A program made the translations under genes and the position numbers. The notes below the pieces were generated by a model. It was not told where the DNA came from. It was given only the letters and a program-made list of their open reading frames with translations, and made no database searches. Below, in pieces: positions 9,142-15,990 of a stretch of 64,000 nt of DNA; position 1 is the stretch's first letter; every line of letters begins with the position of its first letter. This DNA is from Pelomonas saccharophila_A (GTDB taxonomy: Bacteria; Pseudomonadota; Gammaproteobacteria; Burkholderiales; Burkholderiaceae_C). The stretch lies in NCBI RefSeq assembly GCF_031458095.1, contig NZ_JAVDXU010000005.1:248001-312000 (forward strand). Direction: 5' to 3'.

Positions 9142-9771
9142 ATGATCGACCCCGCCACGCTGCTGGCCTTCACGATGCTCAACATCGGCTTCGCGCTGAT
9201 CCCGGGGCCGGACATGATCTGCATCCTGACCAACGCCGTGACGCGTGGCACGCGCGCGGGCGCGGCGGTTTGCGTGGGTATCGCCTGTGCGGCCCTGGTG
9301 CATGTGGCCGCGGCGTCGCTGGGGCTCACGGCATTCCTGGCTGCGGTGCCCACAGCCTTCGTCGCCGTGAAGGCCGCCGGCGCCGCCTATCTCGTGTGGC
9401 TGGGCTGGCAGATGCTGCGCCGCCCGGCCGCGCTCGACGCCGCAATGAAGGGCAGCGCCAGCCGCTGGCGCTCGCCCTTCGCACAGGGCGCGGTGAGCAA
9501 CCTGCTCAACCCCAAGATCGCGATCTTCTTTCTGGCCATCCTGCCCCAGTTCGTCGACCCGTCGCTCGGCCACCCGGGCTCGCAGGCGGCGGTGCTCGGC
9601 CTGGTTTCCATCGTATCGGGCACGGCAACCAACCTTTGCACGGCGGCATTGGGAGGACGGGCGCGGCGGTGGCTGGTAGCCCGGCCGACGCTGTTCCAGC
9701 GGCTGCAGCAGATGGCAGGCGTGGCGCTGGTGGGCCTTGGGGTCAAGGGGGCGCTGGAACGGGCCCGGTAG
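9142..9771 (+). CDS. LysE/RhtB family exporter
   Basis: Predicted 209-residue inner-membrane exporter of amino acids or derivatives. The diagnostic N-terminal motif is present: GFALIPGPDMICILTNAVTR near residue 14. The second conserved block, GAVSNLLNPKIAIFFLAILPQF, begins near residue 113. About six hydrophobic segments are visible. The start at 9142 (MIDPATLLAF) is preferred over an upstream ATG whose extra 18 residues are basic and unlike the family. Substrate not predictable. Confidence 0.9.
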   Translation: MIDPATLLAFTMLNIGFALIPGPDMICILTNAVTRGTRAGAAVCVGIACAALVHVAAASLGLTAFLAAVPTAFVAVKAAGAAYLVWLGWQMLRRPAALDAAMKGSASRWRSPFAQGAVSNLLNPKIAIFFLAILPQFVDPSLGHPGSQAAVLGLVSIVSGTATNLCTAALGGRARRWLVARPTLFQRLQQMAGVALVGLGVKGALERAR

Positions 9772-9938
9772 ACGCCGCCTTGAAGCGTTGCCCCTGCGGT
9801 CGCAACGTGCGTGGTCAGTCATCGGCACAGCCTCGCTGCCCAGCAGTCACCCAGTTTCGGATCGCGGCCAGACAGGCTGCGGCGACTCTTGCGCCGCCAA
9901 CGGATACTCGACCCAAATTAGATGGGCAGTACAGGCGC

Positions 9939-10739
9939 ATGGGCAACGTCAGGATGTGGATAGCAGCGGCTTGCTTGGCCGCGGGCGGTGCGCAGGCATT
10001 GGCGCAGTCGGCCGCGTGCGGCCCGTACCGCGTGGCCTTGTATGAATACGGCTCGCTGGCCTTTCGGCGTGCGGGGCTGAGCCCGGCGGGCATCGACGTC
10101 GATATCGTCGACGAGGTGGCGCGCCGCACCGGCTGCAGGTTCGAGACCTTCGTGGACTCCCGCGTCCGTACCTGGACCGATCTGGCCCAGGGCGCCCTCG
10201 ATATGACCGTGTCGGCCATCGAGACGGAAGAACGCAAGGGATTTGCGCGCTTCGTCATCTACATGAGCGGGCGCAACCGGCTGCTGGTTCGGTCCGGCCT
10301 GCCCTACCCGGTCAACACGCTGCAGGCGTTCGCCGAGCGCAGCGAGTTGCGGCTGGCGGTGGTCAAGGGATTCAGGCATGGTCCGCAGTGGGACGACTGG
10401 ATCGCCAAGCTGCGCCAGCAGGGGCGGGTGGACGAATACGCCGACGCCAAGGCGGCCGCCCGGCTCGTGGCGCTGGGGCGTGATGCCGCCCTCCTGTCCG
10501 AGCCCGTCGTGTGGGGGCGCATCCTGGCTGACAGCAAGTTGGATGGCCGGGTCGACATCATCGACGCCTTCCCGGGCGACAACTACGCGGCAGGCTTCGC
10601 GCTGTCCCGGGCCAGGGTGCGCGAGGACGACACCCGCAAGATCCAGGACGCCATCGCCGCCATGCGGGCGGACGGAACCCTCTACAAGATCTTCAGCGCC
10701 CATCTGCCCCGAGCCGAGGCCCTGAGCTCCATGCCCTGA
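9939..10739 (+). CDS. Periplasmic solute-binding protein, family 3 type
   Basis: A 266-residue exported protein. The signal peptide MGNVRMWIAAACLAAGGAQA is followed by a type-II periplasmic-binding fold of the amino-acid-binding (SBP_bac_3) kind: YGSLAFRRAGLSPAGIDVDI near residue 40 and DMTVSAIETEERKGFARF near residue 88. An in-frame ATG at 9954 is an alternative start. No ABC permease or ATPase gene is adjacent, so it may act as a sensor or orphan receptor instead of a transporter component. The Crp-type regulator gene begins 4 bp after its stop, indicating a two-gene operon. Confidence 0.82.
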   Translation: MGNVRMWIAAACLAAGGAQALAQSAACGPYRVALYEYGSLAFRRAGLSPAGIDVDIVDEVARRTGCRFETFVDSRVRTWTDLAQGALDMTVSAIETEERKGFARFVIYMSGRNRLLVRSGLPYPVNTLQAFAERSELRLAVVKGFRHGPQWDDWIAKLRQQGRVDEYADAKAAARLVALGRDAALLSEPVVWGRILADSKLDGRVDIIDAFPGDNYAAGFALSRARVREDDTRKIQDAIAAMRADGTLYKIFSAHLPRAEALSSMP

Positions 10740-10743
10740 ACCC

Positions 10744-11436
10744 ATGGGTTGCATCGACATGCCGGCCTCCCAGGATCTCTACAGCTTCATCCGCACCTCG
10801 CCCTGGGGCAGGACGCTGGCCGCGGGTGATCTCGATCTGGTGCTGTCGGCGGCCATGGCGCGGACCTATCTGCCGGGCGAATCCGTGGTCAGCACCGGGG
10901 GCGAAGCGAATTACTGGGTCGGCATCATGGACGGCCTGGTGGTGCAGAAGGTGGTCAGCGAGAAAGGCGAGGAGACGTCGCTGACGGCGGCCTGCTCCGG
11001 GACCTGGTTCGGCGAGGGCACCTTGATGAAGCAGGGCCGCTGGCGCTACGACGCCGTGGTGCAGCGCGAAGCCCGCGTCGCGCTGATCCCCCTGCACATC
11101 TTCCAATGGCTGCTGGACAGCAGCCTGGCCTTCAACCAGTTCGTCGCGCGGCTGCTGAATGCCCGGCTCGGGCATTTCATGGAGCTGCTGGCCATCGGCC
11201 GCCTGCCCGGCATCGATGCCCGGGTCGCGCACACGCTGGCCAGCCTCTTCGATCCCTATCTCTATCCCAACCGCTCCAATCTGCTGCCCTTCAGCCAGAG
11301 CGAGATCGGGCTGCTGGCGGGCGTGTCGCGGCAGCGTGCCAACGCCGCGCTGAAGCAGCTCGAAGCCGACGGGCTCATCGAAGCCCGCCGGCAAGGCGTG
11401 CGCGTCATCGACGTGGAAGGCCTCAGAAGGCGCTAG
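10744..11436 (+). CDS. Crp/Fnr-family transcriptional regulator
   Basis: A 230-residue regulator with an N-terminal cyclic-nucleotide-binding-type beta-roll (YLPGESVVSTGGEANYWVGI near residue 41) and a C-terminal winged helix: FSQSEIGLLAGVSRQRANAA near residue 184, then LKQLEADGLIE. There is no cysteine cluster of the FNR type. It starts 4 bp downstream of the solute-binding-protein gene; ATG 10759 is a possible alternative start. Binding of that periplasmic protein's ligand cannot be assumed; the pairing suggests shared control. Confidence 0.87.
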   Translation: MGCIDMPASQDLYSFIRTSPWGRTLAAGDLDLVLSAAMARTYLPGESVVSTGGEANYWVGIMDGLVVQKVVSEKGEETSLTAACSGTWFGEGTLMKQGRWRYDAVVQREARVALIPLHIFQWLLDSSLAFNQFVARLLNARLGHFMELLAIGRLPGIDARVAHTLASLFDPYLYPNRSNLLPFSQSEIGLLAGVSRQRANAALKQLEADGLIEARRQGVRVIDVEGLRRR

Positions 11437-11440
11437 CGCC

Positions 11441-12118
11441 TCAGTTGGCCGCGAAGCAGTACAGCAGGCCCGCGCCGCCCGTGGCCACCAGCTTGGGCTG
11501 GCTGCAGCCGCGGCTGCCGTGAGCCGAGTTCCACGACGCATTGCCGCCACCCGTGCGGTCGAAGTGGCCCAACTGCACCGAGCCGTCTTCGGCGCCCGAG
11601 GAGTAGTTGCGGCAGGTCTTGTCGGCGCCGTCCGGGTAGGCACGACCCTCGGGCGTCGAGCCGGTGAGGATGTCGTGCTCGTTGGGTGTGTCGCCGGCGG
11701 CCTTGGGGCGTTCGCCCTTTTCGGTCAGCGCCGTGTTGCGCGTCAGATTGCTGCCGAGCTGGGCCTGCTCCAGCGTGTCGCCGTGGAGATGGCCGACGTC
11801 ACGTGCGATGACCTGGCCGCGCACATTGGTCCACGGGCCTTTGCCGATGCGGTCGCGGGCGTTGACGGCGCCGGCACCCTGGGTGCTCAGGTAGGCGCGC
11901 CAGGTCTTGAACGGCGTGCCGGCCGCGTCGGCAAGCTTCTGGCAATGCGCGTCGGCGCCTTCGAGGCCACCATAGTTGGCGCCCTGGCCGGCACCGGTGC
12001 TGGTGACGAAGAAGCTGAAGGGCGGCGGTGGCAGCGCGCTGGCGGCGGCGGCGGGGGGCGTTTGGGCCTGGGCGCCGACAGCGGCGAGCAGGGCGGCGGA
12101 GCAGAGCAGAGCCTTCAT
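11441..12118 (-). CDS. Secreted lectin/endostatin-fold-like protein
   Basis: A 225-residue exported protein with signal peptide MKALLCSAALLAAVGAQAQ and a Pro/Ala linker. The domain starts FFVTSTGAGQGANYGGLEGA, then DAHCQKLADAAG and FKTWRAYLSTQG, and ends with a Trp/Cys-rich region (WNSAHGSRGC). This pattern is known in bacterial proteins annotated as lectin-like with a C-type-lectin/endostatin-like fold. Its start overlaps the upstream cytochrome gene stop by one base (TGATG at 12116-12120), so it is the last gene of a coupled five-gene exported redox operon. A binding role on the cell surface is inference. Confidence 0.72.
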   Translation of the reverse strand: MKALLCSAALLAAVGAQAQTPPAAAASALPPPPFSFFVTSTGAGQGANYGGLEGADAHCQKLADAAGTPFKTWRAYLSTQGAGAVNARDRIGKGPWTNVRGQVIARDVGHLHGDTLEQAQLGSNLTRNTALTEKGERPKAAGDTPNEHDILTGSTPEGRAYPDGADKTCRNYSSGAEDGSVQLGHFDRTGGGNASWNSAHGSRGCSQPKLVATGGAGLLYCFAAN

Positions 12119-12579
12119 CAGTTGCTGTTCCTGTAGTCGTCGTGGCAGGCTTTGCAGGTCTTCTGCAGAGCGGCGAGCTGGGCCTTGACGGCGGCCACGT
12201 CGCCGCCCTGGGCGACGCGGGCCAGTTCGTTGGCTTCCTTGCCGAAGGCGGCCTGGGCGGCAGCGGCGCCGGCGGCGTCGCTGAACAGCGTGGCCTTGAC
12301 GCTGGTGTCATGCCAGCCCTTGCCGCTGTCGGTGCCGGCGGCGAAGAGTGTGGGCAGGCCGCCATTGGCGACGGCGGCAATCGTGTTGGCCGCGCGGATG
12401 ACGTCGTCCTTGTTGTAGACGCCATCGACATTGGCCTTGACGCGGCCGGTGTTCCAGCCAATGACCTGGTAGGCCGACTGGCGCCATTTGATGAGCTGCT
12501 CGGGCTTGGGCGTCTGCTGGGCGTGGGCGCTCGAGGCGAGCAGGGCCGCCGCGAGCAGGAGGGAGGATGTGTTTTTCAT
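12118..12579 (-). CDS. Periplasmic cytochrome c' family protein (c-556 type)
   Basis: A 153-residue exported cytochrome. The signal peptide is followed by a helical bundle and a single C-terminal heme-binding motif CKACH (Cys142, Cys145, His146), the arrangement of class II cytochromes c. The start of the mature region (KPEQLIKWRQSAYQVI) matches the c' family, in which a residue from this helix can be the sixth ligand. It is in a chain with an exported peroxiredoxin (26 bp upstream) and the lectin-like gene (1-bp overlap), and is a paralogue of the cytochromes at 13175 and 13555. Confidence 0.88.
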   Translation of the reverse strand: MKNTSSLLLAAALLASSAHAQQTPKPEQLIKWRQSAYQVIGWNTGRVKANVDGVYNKDDVIRAANTIAAVANGGLPTLFAAGTDSGKGWHDTSVKATLFSDAAGAAAAQAAFGKEANELARVAQGGDVAAVKAQLAALQKTCKACHDDYRNSN

Positions 12580-12605
12580 CGTGGTTGGAGTGGCAGGGGA
12601 AAGGG

Positions 12606-13178
12606 TCAGTGGGCCGCCAGACGCTCGATCTCGGCGAGGGCGGCGGCCACATTCGCTGCGGGCGCCAGGCCGCCCACCGTGGCGACGACACGGCCATCGG
12701 GGCCGATGACGAAGCTGGTGCGCTCGGCGCGGGCGTGGTTGATGTCCTGGCCCTTGGTGGTCTTGCGGCCGGGTGGCGTCGCGGTCGTCGCGATGTCGAA
12801 GGCGCGGGCGATATGGCCGTCAGCGTCGGAGGCGACGGTCAGCTTGCCGGCACAGGTCTCGGGGTCGGCCGAGAACTCGCGCAGGCGCTCGAGGCCATCG
12901 CCCGACACGCCGATGACTGTTGCGCCGGCGGCGGTGAAACGCGCCAGGTTCTCGGCGAACTCATGGGCTTGCAGGTTGCAGCCGCCCGTGAACGCGGCCG
13001 GATAGAAGTAGACGACGACCGGCCCTTTGGCCAGCGCCTCCTTCAACTGCACATCGACGGTCTTGCCGGCCAGGGCCGCGGTGGCCTGGAAGTCGGGCGC
13101 CGCGTCGCCGGGCTTCAGCGCGGCGTGGGTGCTGGCGGCGAGGGCCAGCCAGGAAAGGGCCAGGAGGGTCTGTTTCAT
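12606..13178 (-). CDS. Exported peroxiredoxin (AhpC/TSA, Bcp-like)
   Basis: A 190-residue thiol peroxidase with signal peptide MKQTLLALSWLALAASTHAA. The peroxidatic site is P60-AAF-T64-GG-C67, the PxxxTxxC motif; Cys109 (DPETCAGKL) could be the resolving cysteine. The family reduces hydroperoxides with thiol reductant; here export places it in the periplasm, where the reductant is unknown. It lies between cytochrome genes, overlapping the upstream one by 4 bp (ATGA), so electrons might come from the cytochromes, which is inference. Confidence 0.87.
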   Translation of the reverse strand: MKQTLLALSWLALAASTHAALKPGDAAPDFQATAALAGKTVDVQLKEALAKGPVVVYFYPAAFTGGCNLQAHEFAENLARFTAAGATVIGVSGDGLERLREFSADPETCAGKLTVASDADGHIARAFDIATTATPPGRKTTKGQDINHARAERTSFVIGPDGRVVATVGGLAPAANVAAALAEIERLAAH

Positions 13179-13558
13179 GGCAAGGGCTTGTAAGGGTCGT
13201 GGCAGTCGTTGCAGGCCAGGGCGATGGCGCGTGCCGCGCCCTTGGCTGCGGTGACGTCGCCTTGCTCCAGGGCGTTAGGGATGGCTGCGGCCAGGCGCTC
13301 GCCGTCGCGCGAGAAAGCCACGGCGTCGGCGGCCGGGTAGTCCTTCTCGAAGAAGGTCGTCATGTCGGCATAGAGCTGGCGCAGCGCATGGGCGTCTGCG
13401 ACGGCGTCGTCGGTGCGGCCGGCCGCCAGATGCTTTTGCACGCTGACGCTCTTTGCATCGATGGCACGCATCCAACGGCCGAGCTCGAGGCGCGAGGCGG
13501 CTTGCAATGCGAGCGGCGCGGCCAGCAGGGCGATAGAGATGAGAAGGCGGACTTTCAT
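13175..13558 (-). CDS. Small periplasmic cytochrome c, C-terminal heme
   Basis: A 127-residue exported cytochrome with a signal peptide (MKVRLLISIALLAAPLALQA), a helical middle and one heme motif CNDCH at Cys116, Cys119, His120, only eight residues from the end. This is the class II (c') layout, though shorter than usual. It overlaps both neighbours by 4 bp (peroxiredoxin downstream, cytochrome upstream), so the chain is translationally coupled. It is a paralogue of the neighbouring cytochromes, judged by equal length and the shared C-terminal pattern CxxCHxxYK. Confidence 0.85.
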   Translation of the reverse strand: MKVRLLISIALLAAPLALQAASRLELGRWMRAIDAKSVSVQKHLAAGRTDDAVADAHALRQLYADMTTFFEKDYPAADAVAFSRDGERLAAAIPNALEQGDVTAAKGAARAIALACNDCHDPYKPLP

Positions 13559-13938
13559 TTCTTGGCCTTGTAGACCTCGTGGCAGGTCTTGCAGCTGCGC
13601 GTCAGGTCGGCCAGCCGGTCCTGGGCGGCGTCGTAGTCACCGGCCTCGACGGCGGCGGCGATGGCCTGGGCGTGGTCCTGCGACTTGCGCGCGAAGTCGA
13701 CACCGCGGGCCGCGCCGGGCTGGGCCGTGTAGTGGGCGCCGACCTGCTGGAAGAAGCGCGCCAGTTCACGCGCCTCGTCCAGGGCCTTGCGGTTCTGCAG
13801 GCTGACGTTGGAGTCCAGGTCGCGCAGCGTGTCTTCGGCGCTGCGCATCTCGTCGGCACTGAGCTCGGCTTGGGCGGCGAGCACGGTGCCGGCTATCAGC
13901 AGGGGGATGAAGGTAGCTAGCGCTTTTTGCGTTTTCAT
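13555..13938 (-). CDS. Small periplasmic cytochrome c, C-terminal heme
   Basis: A 127-residue exported cytochrome, first gene of the five-gene operon. The signal peptide MKTQKALATFIPLLIAGTVL is followed by a helical domain and CKTCHEVYKAKK at the end (Cys116, Cys119, His120). A longer frame upstream runs into the inverted-repeat element and is not credible as coding. Its length and heme position equal those of the next gene (13175), suggesting tandem duplication. Partner proteins are not known; genome context suggests electron delivery within the periplasm. Confidence 0.85.
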   Translation of the reverse strand: MKTQKALATFIPLLIAGTVLAAQAELSADEMRSAEDTLRDLDSNVSLQNRKALDEARELARFFQQVGAHYTAQPGAARGVDFARKSQDHAQAIAAAVEAGDYDAAQDRLADLTRSCKTCHEVYKAKK

Positions 13939-13977
13939 TGTTTGGACTGATTTGCCAAGGGCCTCATGACTCGTGTG

Positions 13978-14510
13978 CAGTGCCGCGGGAATCCGCCCCG
14001 CGAGGGCGGGTAACTTTTCTCTGACGCGCCAGAGAAAAGTCACCAAAAGAGGAGCGCTAATGCAATCCGCACTCGAGCGGGATGAGGCGCTCGCGTTGCT
14101 CGAACCGGGCCGCACCCCGAAGCGACCCGCTGCGCTCTCGCGTCTGACTTGTCACGAGCACCACACATCGAACCGGCTGCCCGTCCGACGCGCGGCTGCA
14201 CGCCGTGCTCAGGAGAAAACCAAATGCAGCGCCGCTCGGGCGACGCGGCTGTTCGGTATTTCCTGATGAGCCCGGCGTGCAGCCGGCGTTAAGCGGCGTG
14301 AAGGGGTGATGGATGGCGCTCGTCATAGGGACAGCAGCGAGAGCGAAGCGGGTCGCGTCTATGCGGAATGCCACTGGCTGTTTTCGCGCGCCGCTCTTCG
14401 CGGCGCCGTGACGGTGTGCGGTTCAGGGCCTCTTCTTTGGTGACTTTCTTCTGGCCCCGCAGAAGAAAGTTACCCGGCCGCCGGGACGGACTCCCGGCAA
14501 TGCAGCGATG
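13978..14510. repeat. 530-bp imperfect inverted-repeat element
   Basis: The 604-bp gap between the cytochrome operon and the DUF1501 gene is filled by an imperfect inverted repeat centred near 14245. Outer arms: GGGTAACTTTTCTCTG at 14008 and its near-complement ending at 14475, each followed inward by its own small hairpin and CACCAAAAGAGGAG-like sequence. Middle arms: GCGACCCGCTGCGCTCTCGC at 14122-14141 against the complement near 14335-14357. Inner arms: CGGCTGCACGCCG at 14193-14205 and its complement at 14272-14284. The outer motif resembles a dispersed intergenic palindrome common in proteobacteria. Frames inside it are not convincing genes. Confidence 0.75.
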
Positions 14511-14542
14511 AGACGCAGCACCTCGCAACAGCGACCCTCACA

Positions 14543-15979
14543 TCAAGCCAAGATCTCCTTGATGACGTCGCCGAACACGGTGGTTGCCTTTTCGGCCCGA
14601 CCCTGATGCGCAAACACCAGCTTCTTGTGGTTCAGCCCCAGCTGATGCAAGAGCGTCGCCTGCAGGTCATACGTGTCCACCACGCCCGTTGCCGCACGCA
14701 ATCCGATCTCGTCCGTGCCGCCATACGTCCCCGGCTTGATGCCGCCCCCAGCGATCCACTGCGTATAGCCCCAGGGGTTGTGGTCCCGCCCGTTGCCCGA
14801 CTGCCCATACGGCGTGCGGCCGAACTCCGAGGCCCACACCACCAGCGTCGTCTCCAGCAGGCCGCGCGCCTTCAGGTCGGCCAACAACGCACCCACCGGC
14901 TGGTCCACCTGCTTGCACATGACGGCGTGGTTCTTCTCCAGGTTGTTATGCGCGTCCCACGAATCCACGCTGTTGTCCGGCGCGCCGGAGATGACGTGCA
15001 CGAAGCGCACGCCGCGTTCCACCAGGCGGCGGGCGCGCAGCAGGGCGGTGCCGTACTCGTCGGTCTCCTTGCTGCCGATGCCGTAGGCGGCCTTGGTCGT
15101 GGCCGTCTCCTTGCCCAGGTCGACGGCCTCCGGGGCCGAGACCTGCATGCGATAAGCCAGGTCATAGCTCTTGGCGCGGGCGATCAGCTCGGTGTCGCCG
15201 GGATAGCGCTCGGCATGCTCGCCGTTCAGGGCGCGCAGCAGGTCGAGCTGGGCGCGCTGCTCCTTCTCGGTAATGCCGTCGGGGCGGGCCAGGTGCAGGA
15301 TGGGCGAGTCGCCCTTGCGAAAGGGCGTGCCCTGCAGCGCCGCGGGCAGGAAACCGCTGCTCCAGATGACGGCACCACGGCCGCCGCCGGCCGCGCCGAC
15401 GCCGGTGGGCAGCACGACGAAGGCGGGCAGGTCGGGGTTGGCCGAACCCAGGCCGTACTGCACCCAGGAGCCCAGGGCCGGGCGGCCCGGCACCAGGCCG
15501 GCGGTGTGCAGCTTCAGCGACGCGATGACATGGGTGCTGCCCTCGGTCTTGCTGCCCTTCAGGAAGGCGATGTCATCAGCCTGCTTGGCGATGTTGGGCA
15601 GCAGGTCCGACACCCAGGCGCCCGACTCGCCGTGCTGCTTCCAAGTGCGCTTGCTGGCGTAGAGGTTGCCCACGCCGCCGTCGGTGGCCGTCTTCAGGTC
15701 CTTGCCGAAGCTGTCGGGCAGGGGGGTGCCGGCCAGCTTGATCAGCTCGGGCTTGTAGTCGAACAGGTCCAGGGTGCTGGGCGCGCCGGCCATGTGCAGC
15801 CAGATGACGGCCTTGGCCTTGGCCGGATGGTGAGGCTGGCGCGGCGTGGTCGGGTCGAAGAGCTCGCTGGCGAAGGCGGATTGCAGGCCGCCGAAGCTGC
15901 CGAAGCCGAAGGCACCGGCGGTGGCGATACCGGCGGCTGAACCGAGGAAATGGCGGCGGGAATGGTCGTGGTGGCTCAT
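14543..15979 (-). CDS. DUF1501 family exported protein
   Basis: A 478-residue protein with a Tat-type signal (SRRHFLG near residue 8, then an Ala/Gly-rich hydrophobic stretch). The core is the DUF1501 domain, a relative of the alkaline-phosphatase/sulfatase superfamily: AVIWLHMAGAPSTLDLFDYK near residue 57, WVQYGLG, ALLRARRLVERGVRFVHV and WASEFGRTPYG near residue 384, with GRDHNPWGYTQW close behind. Biochemical function is not established. It lies 11 bp downstream of the DUF1549/DUF1553 gene; this pairing is typical of Planctomycetes and Verrucomicrobia and unusual here. Confidence 0.9.
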   Translation of the reverse strand: MSHHDHSRRHFLGSAAGIATAGAFGFGSFGGLQSAFASELFDPTTPRQPHHPAKAKAVIWLHMAGAPSTLDLFDYKPELIKLAGTPLPDSFGKDLKTATDGGVGNLYASKRTWKQHGESGAWVSDLLPNIAKQADDIAFLKGSKTEGSTHVIASLKLHTAGLVPGRPALGSWVQYGLGSANPDLPAFVVLPTGVGAAGGGRGAVIWSSGFLPAALQGTPFRKGDSPILHLARPDGITEKEQRAQLDLLRALNGEHAERYPGDTELIARAKSYDLAYRMQVSAPEAVDLGKETATTKAAYGIGSKETDEYGTALLRARRLVERGVRFVHVISGAPDNSVDSWDAHNNLEKNHAVMCKQVDQPVGALLADLKARGLLETTLVVWASEFGRTPYGQSGNGRDHNPWGYTQWIAGGGIKPGTYGGTDEIGLRAATGVVDTYDLQATLLHQLGLNHKKLVFAHQGRAEKATTVFGDVIKEILA

Positions 15980-15990
15980 GGTGTCGGTCC

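Noticed and set aside
14057..14374. A 105-codon open frame on the minus strand inside the 14-kb inverted repeat
   Set aside because: It runs through the palindromic arms, has no ribosome-binding site, no domain, and a composition (Arg/Ser/Pro-rich) typical of non-coding GC-rich DNA. Better explained as part of the repeat.
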